This document shows positions 41,059 through 48,379 of a stretch of 49,401 nt of DNA, piece by piece. The notes beneath the pieces are model-generated. The model searched no databases. It had not been told where the DNA came from and saw nothing but the letters and a program-made list of their open reading frames with translations. The stretch is from assembly GCA_041580235.1 (NCBI GenBank), contig JBFGEG010000013.1, forward strand, positions 1-49,401, in the 5' to 3' direction. The position numbers and the translations under genes are program-made. The first letter of the stretch is position 1, and each line of letters starts with the position of its first letter. Source of the DNA: JADFOJ01 sp041580235. GTDB taxonomy: Bacteria > Planctomycetota > Phycisphaerae > Phycisphaerales > SM1A02.

Positions 41059-42048
41059 ATGGCCACACCCGCCCCGAAGGGTGACAACCTCACGACCCTC
41101 GAAAGCCACATCCTCGCCGAGGAGCAGCGTCATCCTCAGGCCAGCGGCACGTTCTCCTGGATCCTCGCCGCCCTCACCCTGTCGGCGAAGATCATCGCGG
41201 CCAAGATCCGCCGAGCGCGGCTGGAGGACGTGCTCGGCTCGGTGGGTTCGGCCAACGTCAGCGGCGACGAGCAGCAGAAGCTCGACTTGCTCGCCAACGA
41301 CACGCTCCTGCGGGCGCTCGGGTCCAGGGCGGGGGTGGCGCTTCTCGCCTCGGAGGAGCGCGACCAGCCGACGATCCTCCACACCGAGGTGGACCGGCCG
41401 TACTGCATCCTGTTTGATCCCCTCGACGGATCCTCCAACCTCGACGCGTGCGTCAGCGTGGGCACGATCTTCAGCATCTTCCGCCACGACCGGAGAGCCG
41501 ATCCGATCGAGCTGTCCCTGTTACAGCCCGGCCGCGATCAGGTGGCCGCGGGCTACATCCTCTATGGCTCGTCGTGCGTCTTTGTCCTGACCACGGGCCA
41601 CGGCGTCAACCTGTTCGTGCTTGACCCCGCGGTGGGGGCGTTCATTCTCGTCGAGGAGAACATCCGGGTTCCGGAAAGGGGAAGCAGCTACTCCATCAAC
41701 GAGGCATACCTCACGCAGTTCCCCGATCCGTACCAGAAGTACCTCAACTGGGCCCATGGCGAGGATTACTCCAGCCGGTACGTCGGCACCATGGTTGCCG
41801 ACGTGCATCGCGTCCTCGTGCAGGGGGGTGTCTTCCTGTATCCACCCACGACCAAGAACCCCAACGGCAAGCTGCGTCTCATGTACGAGGCCAACCCGTT
41901 GGCCATGATCGTGGAGCAGGCGGGCGGCAAAGCCTTCGCCGGCACCGAGCGGATTCTGGACGTCATCCCGCGGGAGCTGCACCAGCGGACGCCGGTCATC
42001 ATGGGCAGCCCGGCGGAGGTGGATCGGGTGCTGGGGTTTCTTTCTTGA
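41059..42048 (+). CDS. fbp: Class I fructose-1,6-bisphosphatase
   Basis: A 329-residue enzyme removing the 1-phosphate of fructose 1,6-bisphosphate in gluconeogenesis. Evidence: 'LLASEERDQPTIL' (metal-binding Glu region), 'YCILFDPLDGSSNLDACVSVGTIFSI' (core FDPLDGSSNLD, the family signature), 'GDYSSRYVGTMVADVHR'-type segment at 'DYSSRYVGTMVADVHR', and 'GKLRLMYEANPLAMIVEQAGG' (core LRLMYEANPLAMIVEQAGG). Length matches class I enzymes (about 330). ATG 41059 is chosen; a very long frame upstream on this strand runs through the methyltransferase and thiolase genes and is only the result of high GC. The stop is followed within 3 bp by palindromic repeat copy B. Confidence 0.95.
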   Translation: MATPAPKGDNLTTLESHILAEEQRHPQASGTFSWILAALTLSAKIIAAKIRRARLEDVLGSVGSANVSGDEQQKLDLLANDTLLRALGSRAGVALLASEERDQPTILHTEVDRPYCILFDPLDGSSNLDACVSVGTIFSIFRHDRRADPIELSLLQPGRDQVAAGYILYGSSCVFVLTTGHGVNLFVLDPAVGAFILVEENIRVPERGSSYSINEAYLTQFPDPYQKYLNWAHGEDYSSRYVGTMVADVHRVLVQGGVFLYPPTTKNPNGKLRLMYEANPLAMIVEQAGGKAFAGTERILDVIPRELHQRTPVIMGSPAEVDRVLGFLS

Positions 42049-42050
42049 GC

Positions 42051-42087
42051 GCTCCGTACGGCCCTCCGGGCCGACACTCGCTGGCTG
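42051..42087 (+). repeat. Palindromic repeat, copy B
   Basis: Starts 3 bp after the fructose-bisphosphatase stop. Hairpin CGGCCC-TCC-GGGCCG (42059-42073), followed by 'ACACTCGCTGGCT'. It matches copy A (38154-38190) at 32 of 37 positions. Confidence 0.75.
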
Positions 42088-42095
42088 TTGAGAGC

Positions 42096-42128
42096 GCTCC
42101 GTAGGGCCGTGGGGCCCAACCTCGCTTC
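42096..42128 (+). repeat. Palindromic repeat, diverged copy C
   Basis: Starts 45 bp after the start of copy B with the same GCTCCGTA head and a CTCGCT tail. Its hairpin is GGGCC-GTGG-GGCCC, so the stem has changed on both sides and still pairs. Confidence 0.55.
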
Positions 42129-42133
42129 AGTAC

Positions 42134-42160
42134 GGACCGCCGGATTCGATCCGGCGGTCC
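42134..42160. repeat. Perfect 12-bp inverted repeat
   Basis: GGACCGCCGGAT (42134-42145), loop TCG, ATCCGGCGGTCC (42149-42160). No mismatch; among the strongest hairpins noticed in the window. No T-run follows. Confidence 0.85.
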
Positions 42161-42214
42161 TGAACGTCACCACGTGCTCGCACGGCCCAGACAAGCGGCC
42201 AGTGGCACCCGGTT

Positions 42215-42240
42215 CCGCCCTTCGGGGCGGCGCTCGCTTT
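42215..42240 (+). repeat. Palindromic repeat, diverged copy D
   Basis: CCGCCC-TTCG-GGGCGG (42215-42230) followed by CGCTCGCT, the hairpin-plus-CTCGCT layout of copies B and C. It ends four bases before the -10-like box of the next gene. Confidence 0.5.
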
Positions 42241-42243
42241 CGC

Positions 42244-42249
42244 TACACT
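42244..42249 (+). promoter_or_regulatory. -10-like TACACT placed for a leaderless mRNA
   Basis: TACACT ends nine bases before ATG 42259 and no ribosome site is present, so the transcript would begin at or next to the start codon. Confidence 0.35.
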
Positions 42250-42258
42250 GTCTGGCCC

Positions 42259-43827
42259 ATGACCGGCACCGCTACCAGTGAATCGACCGTCACGCTGTCT
42301 CGCGATTCGAACCAGGCGCTGGGGATCGGGCACTTCGCCGTCGACTTCATGAGCGGGGCCATCGGCGAGCCGGATCAGGCCGCCCTCGACCGGACGCTCA
42401 TGCTGTTCACGGACTCGATCGTCTGCGGAATCTCCGCCATTGCGCTTGGCACCAATGCGCCGCGGGTGCTGCGAGCCGAGGCGCTGGAGTATGAGCAGCC
42501 CGACGGGGTTCCCATCCTCGGCTCCGCCGCCCGCCTCGCTCCCGAAAAGGCGATCGCCGCCGACTGCGCGGCCGTCCGCGAGTGGGACGCCAACGGCACG
42601 AACTTCGGCTACAACCCCGGCGCCGGTCACACCGCCGGCGAGTTCGGTCACAACGACTTCTACCCGGTCGCCGTGGCCGCGGCCCGCCTCGCCGGGCGCG
42701 ATGGGGCCTTCGCCCTGCGGGGCATGTTGCTGCTGGATGAGATCCGCGGGCGTCTTGCCGAGGTGTTCAGCCTCAAGTCGTACAAGATCGACCACGTCGT
42801 GCACGGCGCGATCGCGTCAGCGGCCGTCTACGGCGCCATGCTGGGAGCGACGCCCCAGCAGATCGAGTCGGCCATCGGCCTGGTCGTCGCGCACTACATC
42901 CCCTGGCGTGCCATCCGTGCCGGCAAGCAGCTGTCGGATTCGAAAGGCGCCTCGGCGGCGCTGAGCACGGAGGCCGCGGTGCTCTCGATGCGCCGCGCCG
43001 GGCGCGGCTTCGTGGGACCGGCCGATGTCTTTCGGAATCCCGAGGCGATCTTCCGGTACTTCGAGGGGCCGCACGACGCCGACGCCGCCCCGTTCGATCT
43101 GATCCTGACCCGTTCCGGGGCCGACTTCGCGGTCATGGGCATGCACTTCAAGCTGGGTCTCTACGAGCACCAGTCGGCGGGGGCACTGCAGGGAATCATC
43201 ACGCTGCTCCAGAAGCAGACGGGGCTGCTGGGATCGCCCGACGCCATCGCGTCGATCAAGGTCGTTGCCTACGAGCCCGCCTACAGCATCATCGGCGACC
43301 CGGCCAAACGCGACCCCCGCACCCGCCAGTCGGCCGATCACTCAATGGTCTACATCGTCGCGACCGTGGTGCGCAAGGCGATCGATCTGGCCGGAGAGTA
43401 CGGGCTCGACGTCCTCGGACACGGCGACGAAGGCTGGAAGAAGCTCATGCTGACACCCTTCGACTACACCCGCGACTCGATCATGCACCCGCGAACCCGC
43501 GCCATCATGGACAAGATCTCCTTCGACCACGGCGGGCCGGCCTACGACGAGAAGTACCCCGACGGCATTCCGACCTCGGTGATCGTGACCGCTGACGACG
43601 GCACCAGGTACGACAGCGGCCTCGTCATGTATCCCGCCGGCCACGCCCGCAACACGACCGCGGACCTGCCGGACCTGCTGGGCAACAAGTGGATCAAGCT
43701 CGCCTCGCCCGCCGTCAACGATGAGCGGGCGATTATCGACCGCTTCAACGCCCTGCCCGCCCTCTCGTCGAGCGAGCTTGCGGCGATGTACGACTTCGAG
43801 ATCTCGGAGCACGGGACGTTCCAGTAG
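42259..43827 (+). CDS. MmgE/PrpD family protein, 2-methylcitrate dehydratase-like
   Basis: A 522-residue protein of the MmgE/PrpD family, which in characterised members dehydrates 2-methylcitrate in the propionate-degrading methylcitrate cycle. Supporting text: 'TLMLFTDSIVCGISAIALG', 'AADCAAVREWDANGTNF', 'GHNDFYPVAVAAARLAGRDG', 'IGLVVAHYIPWRAIRAGKQLSDSKGASAA' (core PWRAIRAGKQLSDSKG) and 'ADHSMVYIVATVVRKA'. These fit the helical domain and the small alpha/beta domain in order. Length is a little above the usual 450-490 residues. Citrate synthase and lyase partners are absent nearby, and other members act on other substrates, so the exact reaction is not fixed. ATG 42259 is used; the frame upstream to 42088 is the hairpin-repeat region. 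Confidence 0.85.
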   Translation: MTGTATSESTVTLSRDSNQALGIGHFAVDFMSGAIGEPDQAALDRTLMLFTDSIVCGISAIALGTNAPRVLRAEALEYEQPDGVPILGSAARLAPEKAIAADCAAVREWDANGTNFGYNPGAGHTAGEFGHNDFYPVAVAAARLAGRDGAFALRGMLLLDEIRGRLAEVFSLKSYKIDHVVHGAIASAAVYGAMLGATPQQIESAIGLVVAHYIPWRAIRAGKQLSDSKGASAALSTEAAVLSMRRAGRGFVGPADVFRNPEAIFRYFEGPHDADAAPFDLILTRSGADFAVMGMHFKLGLYEHQSAGALQGIITLLQKQTGLLGSPDAIASIKVVAYEPAYSIIGDPAKRDPRTRQSADHSMVYIVATVVRKAIDLAGEYGLDVLGHGDEGWKKLMLTPFDYTRDSIMHPRTRAIMDKISFDHGGPAYDEKYPDGIPTSVIVTADDGTRYDSGLVMYPAGHARNTTADLPDLLGNKWIKLASPAVNDERAIIDRFNALPALSSSELAAMYDFEISEHGTFQ

Positions 43828-43842
43828 GCCGGCTTTCACCTT

Positions 43843-43877
43843 GCCTCGACGGCGGGCTTCGCCGATGAGATCGAGGC
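43843..43877 (+). promoter_or_regulatory. Hairpin covering the ribosome site of the next gene
   Basis: GCCTCGA (43843-43849) pairs with TCGAGGC (43871-43877), with an inner CGGCG/CGCCG stem. The right arm contains GAGG and touches ATG 43878. It could end the MmgE/PrpD transcript or hide the start of the zinc-ribbon gene. Confidence 0.5.
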
Positions 43878-44171
43878 ATGTTCGTGCTGTTCGAGATCGT
43901 CGCGGGCCTCGTCCTGGCCACCGGCTTCGCGCTGGTGGTGGCCTCGCGGGGCCGCGGTCGCGGCTTTCCGGCGTGCGGCGCGTGCGGCTACAACGTCACC
44001 GGGTCGATCGGAACCGGCCGCGGCTGCCCCGAATGCGGCTGCTCGTTCACGCGGGCCGGAATCGTCGCGCCGCGCGCGCGACTGCGTCCGGGACTGCTGG
44101 TTCTGGGCGTCCTCATGGGGCTGCTGGGCATCGGGTGGGGCACGTTCTGGGCGGTGGCGTTCATTTACTAA
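43878..44171 (+). CDS. Small membrane protein with zinc ribbon, first copy
   Basis: A 97-residue protein with a membrane helix at each end (about 3-23 and 73-94) and a central zinc ribbon 'ACGACGYNVTGSIGTG' followed by 'CPECGCSF'. The two CxxC pairs (33/36 and 52/55) should hold one zinc. The 'CGYNVTG..CPECG' type is common in short Phycisphaerae membrane proteins of unknown role. It starts 50 bp after the MmgE/PrpD gene and is followed 15 bp later by a similar gene, so the two may be one transcript. Function is unknown. Confidence 0.75.
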   Translation: MFVLFEIVAGLVLATGFALVVASRGRGRGFPACGACGYNVTGSIGTGRGCPECGCSFTRAGIVAPRARLRPGLLVLGVLMGLLGIGWGTFWAVAFIY

Positions 44172-44186
44172 GGCAGGTACGACCTC

Positions 44187-44513
44187 ATGGACATGACGGG
44201 CGGAGCGGGGGCCCTCCTTCTTCTCTTCTTCCTGGTACCGCCCGTGCTGGGGGCGTTGGGCATCGTGGCCATGTTCGCGGCACGGCCGCGGCGGCATCCC
44301 TTCCCCGCCTGCCGCGGCTGCGGGTACGACCTGACGGCGTCGGCCGACTCCGGCAGCCGGTGCCCCGAATGCGGGGCGGCCTTCGCTGAGGTGGGCATCC
44401 GCCCGCTCCGCGAACCCAGCCGGTTGGGGCCCTGGATGAACGGCTTCATCCTGCTGCTCGTGTGCTTCGCCGCCCTGGTGCTCTTCCCGCTGCTGCTCGG
44501 CGGTTGGCTGTAG
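44187..44513 (+). CDS. Small membrane protein with zinc ribbon, second copy
   Basis: A 108-residue relative of the previous gene: a membrane helix (about 8-31), zinc ribbon 'CRGCGYDLTASADSGSRCPE' with CxxC pairs (42/45 and 59/62), and a second helix (about 86-106). The similarity lies mostly in the ribbon; the helices differ, so if a duplication occurred it is old. Function is unknown. A seven-pair hairpin begins 3 bp after its stop. Confidence 0.78.
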   Translation: MDMTGGAGALLLLFFLVPPVLGALGIVAMFAARPRRHPFPACRGCGYDLTASADSGSRCPECGAAFAEVGIRPLREPSRLGPWMNGFILLLVCFAALVLFPLLLGGWL

Positions 44514-44515
44514 AT

Positions 44516-44534
44516 TGCCCGGCTTGCCCGGGCA
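44516..44534 (+). terminator. Hairpin after the zinc-ribbon pair
   Basis: TGCCCGG (44516-44522), loop CTTGC, CCGGGCA (44528-44534), starting 3 bp after the stop. There is no T-run, so terminator function is uncertain. Confidence 0.5.
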
Positions 44535-44770
44535 GCGCCGGCGCTACCCACTCCGCCGAAATTCCCCGTGATTGCGCTTGCCTGGACGGCGAATCCGGAA
44601 CATGCTTCTCCTACGGAGGCACCCGTTTCAACCGGCGACTCCACAGACTGCGCGCACGCGGGCGTTGCTCGTGCGTCCGGCCGGGGCGTGAACGCTGAGC
44701 GAAGGAGATCGGCTCCACACGGGCGATGAGAAGAGAGCCCCTTTAGTCCGAGAGACGAGAGAGAGAAGTC
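44535..44770 (+). other. Long leader region before the PEP-CTERM gene
   Basis: About 236 bp without a credible gene. It holds a GAGAGA-type purine run before the start. I looked for riboswitch cores and found none I could defend. It is long for this compact window and may contain a regulated leader. Confidence 0.4.
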
Positions 44771-45508
44771 ATGAAATCATCCGGGAGCGCAGGCGCCATG
44801 CGGCGCCCGCTCGTGGCGTGTGCCGGCGCGGTCGTTGCGCTGGCATTCGTGACGGGCCCCGCGTCGGCGGGATTCATCCTCCAGACCGGAGTCGACTACC
44901 GGCTCCACGATCACCCCGACGGAAGTGCGGCGAAGCCTTTCTACGGCCTGCGTCTCGATGAGCTCATCGACGCCACCGATGACCACGATGTCTTCACGTT
45001 CAGCTTCGACACCGGCGGTGCCGAGACGTTTCTGACGCTGGACGAACCGGTGACGCCGGGAACGGGTTTCAGCATCCGCATTCACGGGACCGTCTTCGGC
45101 GGGCTGATCGAGAACCACGACTACGTCGCCGGCATGTCAGGGCTCGCCGAGATCGATTTCCGGTACGAGATGGCAGTCCCGGTCGACGGCGACCCGGACG
45201 ACCTGATCGTGCACGAGCCGACCAGCCCGAACATCGGGACGATCCTGTTCATGGGGGAAGTCATCTCGCTCGCCGACAAGGCCAGCGGTGAAGGCTTCAC
45301 GTTCCGGCTCGGCAACGAGAGCCACGACAACGGCCACCGCGGCTTCGACGGCATCTCCGGCTGGGGCTGGCTGCTGCACGGCACCTCCAACGGTTACGTG
45401 CAGTCCTCGGACTGGCTGTTCACCCTGGAGATCCCCACGCCGGGAACGGCCGCGCTGATGGCCATCGCGATGGGGCTCTTCGGCACCACCATCTTCCGGC
45501 GCCGCTAG
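44771..45508 (+). CDS. Exported protein with PEP-CTERM-type anchor
   Basis: A 245-residue protein. A signal peptide covers about residues 1-34 ('VACAGAVVALAFVTGPASA'). The mature part is beta-rich and acidic ('DHDVFTFSFDTGGAETFLTL'), with no recognised catalytic motif. The end is 'IPTPGTAALMAIAMGLFGTT' then 'IFRRR': a PTPG motif, a hydrophobic helix and a basic tail, the PEP-CTERM sorting layout with PTPG in place of PEP. Such proteins are handled by an exosortase and often reach the surface or extracellular matrix. No exosortase gene is in the window. A purine-rich ribosome site precedes ATG 44771. Confidence 0.82.
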   Translation: MKSSGSAGAMRRPLVACAGAVVALAFVTGPASAGFILQTGVDYRLHDHPDGSAAKPFYGLRLDELIDATDDHDVFTFSFDTGGAETFLTLDEPVTPGTGFSIRIHGTVFGGLIENHDYVAGMSGLAEIDFRYEMAVPVDGDPDDLIVHEPTSPNIGTILFMGEVISLADKASGEGFTFRLGNESHDNGHRGFDGISGWGWLLHGTSNGYVQSSDWLFTLEIPTPGTAALMAIAMGLFGTTIFRRR

Positions 45509-45553
45509 CGCGACCGAGGCCCAGCCGCGGCCCGGGACCTACCGTAAGGCAGC

Positions 45554-46540
45554 ATGGTCACGGACGCGATCAGCCGTTTCGTCGAGCCTCATCCGACGCC
45601 GGCTTTGCTCGATCCCGCCGTTCGCGACACGGTCACCGAGCGTGTCGCCGCCGCCCGCCGGGAGCTCGAGGACTGCTGCGCCTGCCCGCGGAACTGCCGG
45701 ATCAACCGCCTAGCCGGCGAGATGAAGATCTGCAACACCGGGCGTCACGCCCGTGTCGCCTCGGCCTTTCCGCACTTCGGAGAGGAGGACTGCCTTCGCG
45801 GCCGTCACGGCTCCGGCACGATCTTCTTCTCCATGTGCAACCTGCGGTGCGTCTTCTGCCAGAACTGGGACATCTCGCAACGAGCGGCCGGCCGCGAGCT
45901 CGACGCGGCCGGGATCGCCGGCATCATGCTGGACCTCCAGGACCGGGGCTGCCACAACATCAACTTCGTCACGCCCGAGCACGTGGCCCCGCAGGTCGTC
46001 GAGGCCCTGGCCGTCGCGATCGACCGGGGCCTGCGTCTCCCGGTCGTCTACAACACGAGCGCGTACGACGCGCTGTCGTCGCTGAGGCTCATGGATGGGC
46101 TGGTGGACATCTACATGCCGGACTTCAAGTTCTGGTCGCCGGCCACGGCCATGCGACTGGCCAAGGCCAAGGACTATCCCGACCGCGCGCGGGAGGCGAT
46201 CCGCGAGATGCACCGGCAGGTCGGGCCGCTGCACTTCGGCCCCGACGGCCTCGCCTGCCGCGGCGTGCTCGTGCGGCACCTGGTCATGCCCGGCCAGCTC
46301 GACGAGAGCCGCGCCATCTTCGGGTGGCTCGCCGACGAGGTCTCGCCCGACACGTACGTCAACATCATGGGCCAGTACCGCCCGGACTACGAGGTCGGCT
46401 CCATCGCCGCCGCCGGCCGCCGCGACGCGGGGTCGACCCGCTACGCGGAGATCAACCGGAGCCCCCGCGAGAACGAGCTCCGCCACGCCTACGACGCCGC
46501 TCGTGCTGCCGGCCTCTGGCGCTTCGACGAGCGCCGCTAG
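45554..46540 (+). CDS. Radical SAM protein of the PflA-like group
   Basis: A 328-residue radical SAM enzyme. The SAM-cluster motif is 'MCNLRCVFCQNWDIS' (CxxxCxxC, near residues 95-102). Before it is a second conserved cysteine set, 'CCACPRNCRINRLAGEMKIC', as in the PflA-related subfamily that carries an N-terminal ligand region. The barrel continues with 'NINFVTPEHVAPQVVEAL', 'VYNTSAYDALSSLRLMDGLVDIYMPDFKF' (core DGLVDIYMPDFKF) and 'VRHLVMPGQLDESRAIFGWL'. The family is often called 'radical SAM, pyruvate-formate lyase activating-like'; its substrate is not known. No glycyl-radical enzyme adjoins it. AAGG lies before ATG 45554. It converges with the B12/GTPase fusion gene. Confidence 0.88.
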   Translation: MVTDAISRFVEPHPTPALLDPAVRDTVTERVAAARRELEDCCACPRNCRINRLAGEMKICNTGRHARVASAFPHFGEEDCLRGRHGSGTIFFSMCNLRCVFCQNWDISQRAAGRELDAAGIAGIMLDLQDRGCHNINFVTPEHVAPQVVEALAVAIDRGLRLPVVYNTSAYDALSSLRLMDGLVDIYMPDFKFWSPATAMRLAKAKDYPDRAREAIREMHRQVGPLHFGPDGLACRGVLVRHLVMPGQLDESRAIFGWLADEVSPDTYVNIMGQYRPDYEVGSIAAAGRRDAGSTRYAEINRSPRENELRHAYDAARAAGLWRFDERR

Positions 46541-46553
46541 CCGCCGTCCGGAG

Positions 46554-46568
46554 ATGCACGTGCGTCAT
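46554..46568. repeat. CACGTG-centred inverted repeat, first copy
   Basis: ATGCACGTGCGTCAT, imperfect palindrome centred on CACGTG, 14 bp after the radical SAM stop. Its centre is 32 bp from that of the second copy at 46583-46600. Confidence 0.6.
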
Positions 46569-46582
46569 GGGCACCATAGAGC

Positions 46583-46600
46583 ATGGCGCACGTGCGCCAT
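46583..46600. repeat. CACGTG-centred perfect palindrome, second copy
   Basis: ATGGCGCACGTGCGCCAT, 18 bp, perfectly self-complementary, centred on CACGTG. With the first copy it forms a pair three helical turns apart, in DNA between two converging genes. Confidence 0.8.
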
Positions 46601-46685
46601 CCGGTCCGTCCCGGCCGAATCGGGGTCGCATCCGCCGTTCACCCGTCAGCCCGCTTGATCGACCTGGAACTGAGGGGCTGGTCGG

Positions 46686-47804
46686 TCAGGAGAACAGTCC
46701 GTCGAGCAGCTCGACGACGCCGCGGCCCTGGGTGGCGATCGTCTCGAAGATGGGTCTGGTGCCGGCGATGTCCTTGAGCTCCCGCAGGAGCTTGCTCTCC
46801 TGCGGGAAGTCGGCCTTGTTGACGACGAAGACATCGGCGATCTCCAGGATGCCCGCCTTGTCCATCTGGACCGAGTCGCCCATGCCGGGCACCACCACCA
46901 CCGCCGTCTGGTCAACGTGGGTGCGAATGGCCACGTCGTTCTGGCCCGCCCCGACGGTCTCCACGATCAGCCGGTCGAAGCCGGCGCCGCCGATCAGCCC
47001 GACGATATCGGGCAGCGTCGCGTAGTCCTCGCCGACGATGGCGAGACTGCGGTAGTACACGTTCTCGTCCACCGTGTTGAAGTCCACGCGCAGACGGTCT
47101 CCGAGAAGCGCTCCGCTGGTGATCGGGCTCATCGGGTCGAACGCCACCACGGCCATCTTCTCGCCGCGGCGGACGGCCTCGGCCGCCATGGCGGCCACGA
47201 GGGTTGACTTGCCCGCTCCCGGCGAGCCGGTCAGGCCGATGACCCGCGCCGGGCGCCGCATGGGCGCGTCGCCGGGCGTGCCCGCCGTGTGGGCGAGGCT
47301 GATCCGCCGGGCGAGCTGCGCTATGGGGTGCCTGGATTCAAGCGGACCGTAGGGGCGCGTGGCCTCGCGCACCACCTCGACGATGTCCTGCATGCCCGCC
47401 CCGGTGTGGAGGATCCGGTGCACGCCGCCGTCAAGCAGCGTCCGCACGTCCTCCTGGGGAATGATGCCGCCGACGTTGACGATCATGTCCGGCCGGCCCA
47501 CCTTGGCGCACTCGTCGATGAGCCGCGGGAGGAGCACGAGGTGGGAGTTGCTCATCATCGAGCACGCGATGCAGTCGGCGTCCTCGTCGCGGGCGGAGAT
47601 GGCCAGGCTCCGCGGGGTCTGCCATAGCCCCGAGTAGATCACGTGCACGCCGCTGTCGCGGAGGGCCCGGGCGATGACCTTCACCCCCCGGTCGTGGCCG
47701 TCGAGGCCCATCTTGCCCAGCAGGACCCGCGGGCGGTGCGGCAGATCACCGACCCGGTCGGTCTTCTCGACGGCAGTCGTTGGCTCGCTGGTGGGTACAG
47801 GCAT
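46686..47804 (-). CDS. Fusion of cobalamin-binding domain and MeaB-type GTPase
   Basis: A 372-residue protein in two parts. Residues about 24-155 are a mutase-type B12-binding domain: 'VLLGKMGLDGHDRGVKVIA' with the DxHxxG cobalamin-ligand motif, and 'MIVNVGGIIPQEDV'. Residues about 180-372 are a G3E GTPase of the MeaB/ArgK group: Walker A 'GLTGSPGAGKSTLVAAMA', 'AFDPMSPITSGALLGDR', 'VETVGAGQND', 'PGMGDSVQMDKAGI' and 'FVVNKADF'. The C-terminal dimerisation arm of stand-alone MeaB is missing. The order B12-GTPase is that of the front half of IcmF (isobutyryl-CoA mutase fused), without the mutase barrel. It should service an acyl-CoA mutase encoded elsewhere. No ribosome site is seen before ATG 47804. 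Confidence 0.88.
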   Translation of the reverse strand: MPVPTSEPTTAVEKTDRVGDLPHRPRVLLGKMGLDGHDRGVKVIARALRDSGVHVIYSGLWQTPRSLAISARDEDADCIACSMMSNSHLVLLPRLIDECAKVGRPDMIVNVGGIIPQEDVRTLLDGGVHRILHTGAGMQDIVEVVREATRPYGPLESRHPIAQLARRISLAHTAGTPGDAPMRRPARVIGLTGSPGAGKSTLVAAMAAEAVRRGEKMAVVAFDPMSPITSGALLGDRLRVDFNTVDENVYYRSLAIVGEDYATLPDIVGLIGGAGFDRLIVETVGAGQNDVAIRTHVDQTAVVVVPGMGDSVQMDKAGILEIADVFVVNKADFPQESKLLRELKDIAGTRPIFETIATQGRGVVELLDGLFS

Positions 47805-47856
47805 GGGGTCGGGGTCTCACCGGGTAGGCGGCGGGCCATCATAGCCGTCTCGCCGA

Positions 47857-48345
47857 TCAGCGATGCTTCTGCTGCAGCCGCTGCCGGATGAGCGCGGCGC
47901 CGTCGGCGGCTCGGTCCGACAGCGCTACCGCCGGCCCCGCGGCAAGCAGTCCGATCGCGTCCACGAGGACATCGAACACCTCGTCGAAGGTCCGCTCGGG
48001 GTCTGCGGCGCCGGGCGGATCCGGCAGGCTCCAATGCGCCGCGGGCGGATCGCCGGGGAACGAGGGACACGGCTCCGCGGCCGCGTCATCACACAAGGTC
48101 ACGACGAGATCGAAACGCTCACCGGCAAGCTCCTGCCAGCCCTTGGAGCGCAGACCGTCGGTCACCAGCCCCTTGCCCGCCAGGGTCGCCAGCGCCAGCG
48201 GGTGCACGCGGCCCGTGGGTCGCGAGCCGGCCGACGCCACACGCAGACGCTCGCCGTAACGCTGGTTGGCGATCGCCTCCGCCATGATGCTGCGGGCGCT
48301 GTTGCCCGTGCACAGAAACAGGATGGAGGACGTGTCATGTCGCAC
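47857..48345 (-). CDS. arsC: ArsC-type arsenate reductase (low-molecular-weight phosphatase fold)
   Basis: A 162-residue protein. The phosphatase loop 'LFLCTGNSARSIMAEA' (CxGNSxRS) is at the N-terminus. Further cysteines occur in 'VVTLCDDAAAEPCPSFPGD', placed as in the thioredoxin-linked ArsC, and 'HWSLPDPPG' is also typical of that group. It would reduce arsenate to arsenite. No arsenite exporter or ArsR gene is adjacent, so a related protein-tyrosine phosphatase role is not excluded, although the cysteine pair argues for ArsC. The start is GTG 48345. It is divergent from argS, with only 34 bp between starts. The C-terminal 30 residues extend beyond the usual 130-140. Confidence 0.85.
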   Translation of the reverse strand: MRHDTSSILFLCTGNSARSIMAEAIANQRYGERLRVASAGSRPTGRVHPLALATLAGKGLVTDGLRSKGWQELAGERFDLVVTLCDDAAAEPCPSFPGDPPAAHWSLPDPPGAADPERTFDEVFDVLVDAIGLLAAGPAVALSDRAADGAALIRQRLQQKHR

Positions 48346-48365
48346 TGCCGGCGGATTCTACGTTC

Positions 48366-48371
48366 TATACT
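48366..48371 (+). promoter_or_regulatory. -10-like TATACT placed for a leaderless argS mRNA
   Basis: TATACT ends eight bases before ATG 48380 in the 34-bp gap between divergent arsC and argS. There is no ribosome site before the ATG and no clear -35. Confidence 0.4.
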
Positions 48372-48379
48372 CAGCGTCC

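Noticed and set aside
42134..42160. The 12-bp inverted repeat as a classical terminator of the fructose-bisphosphatase gene
   Set aside because: It is 86 bp after the stop, follows two other hairpins and has no T-run, so it is listed as a repeat.
44514..44770. Possible riboswitch before the PEP-CTERM gene
   Set aside because: I compared it by eye with c-di-GMP and cobalamin riboswitch cores and saw no convincing match; only the length of the leader is notable.
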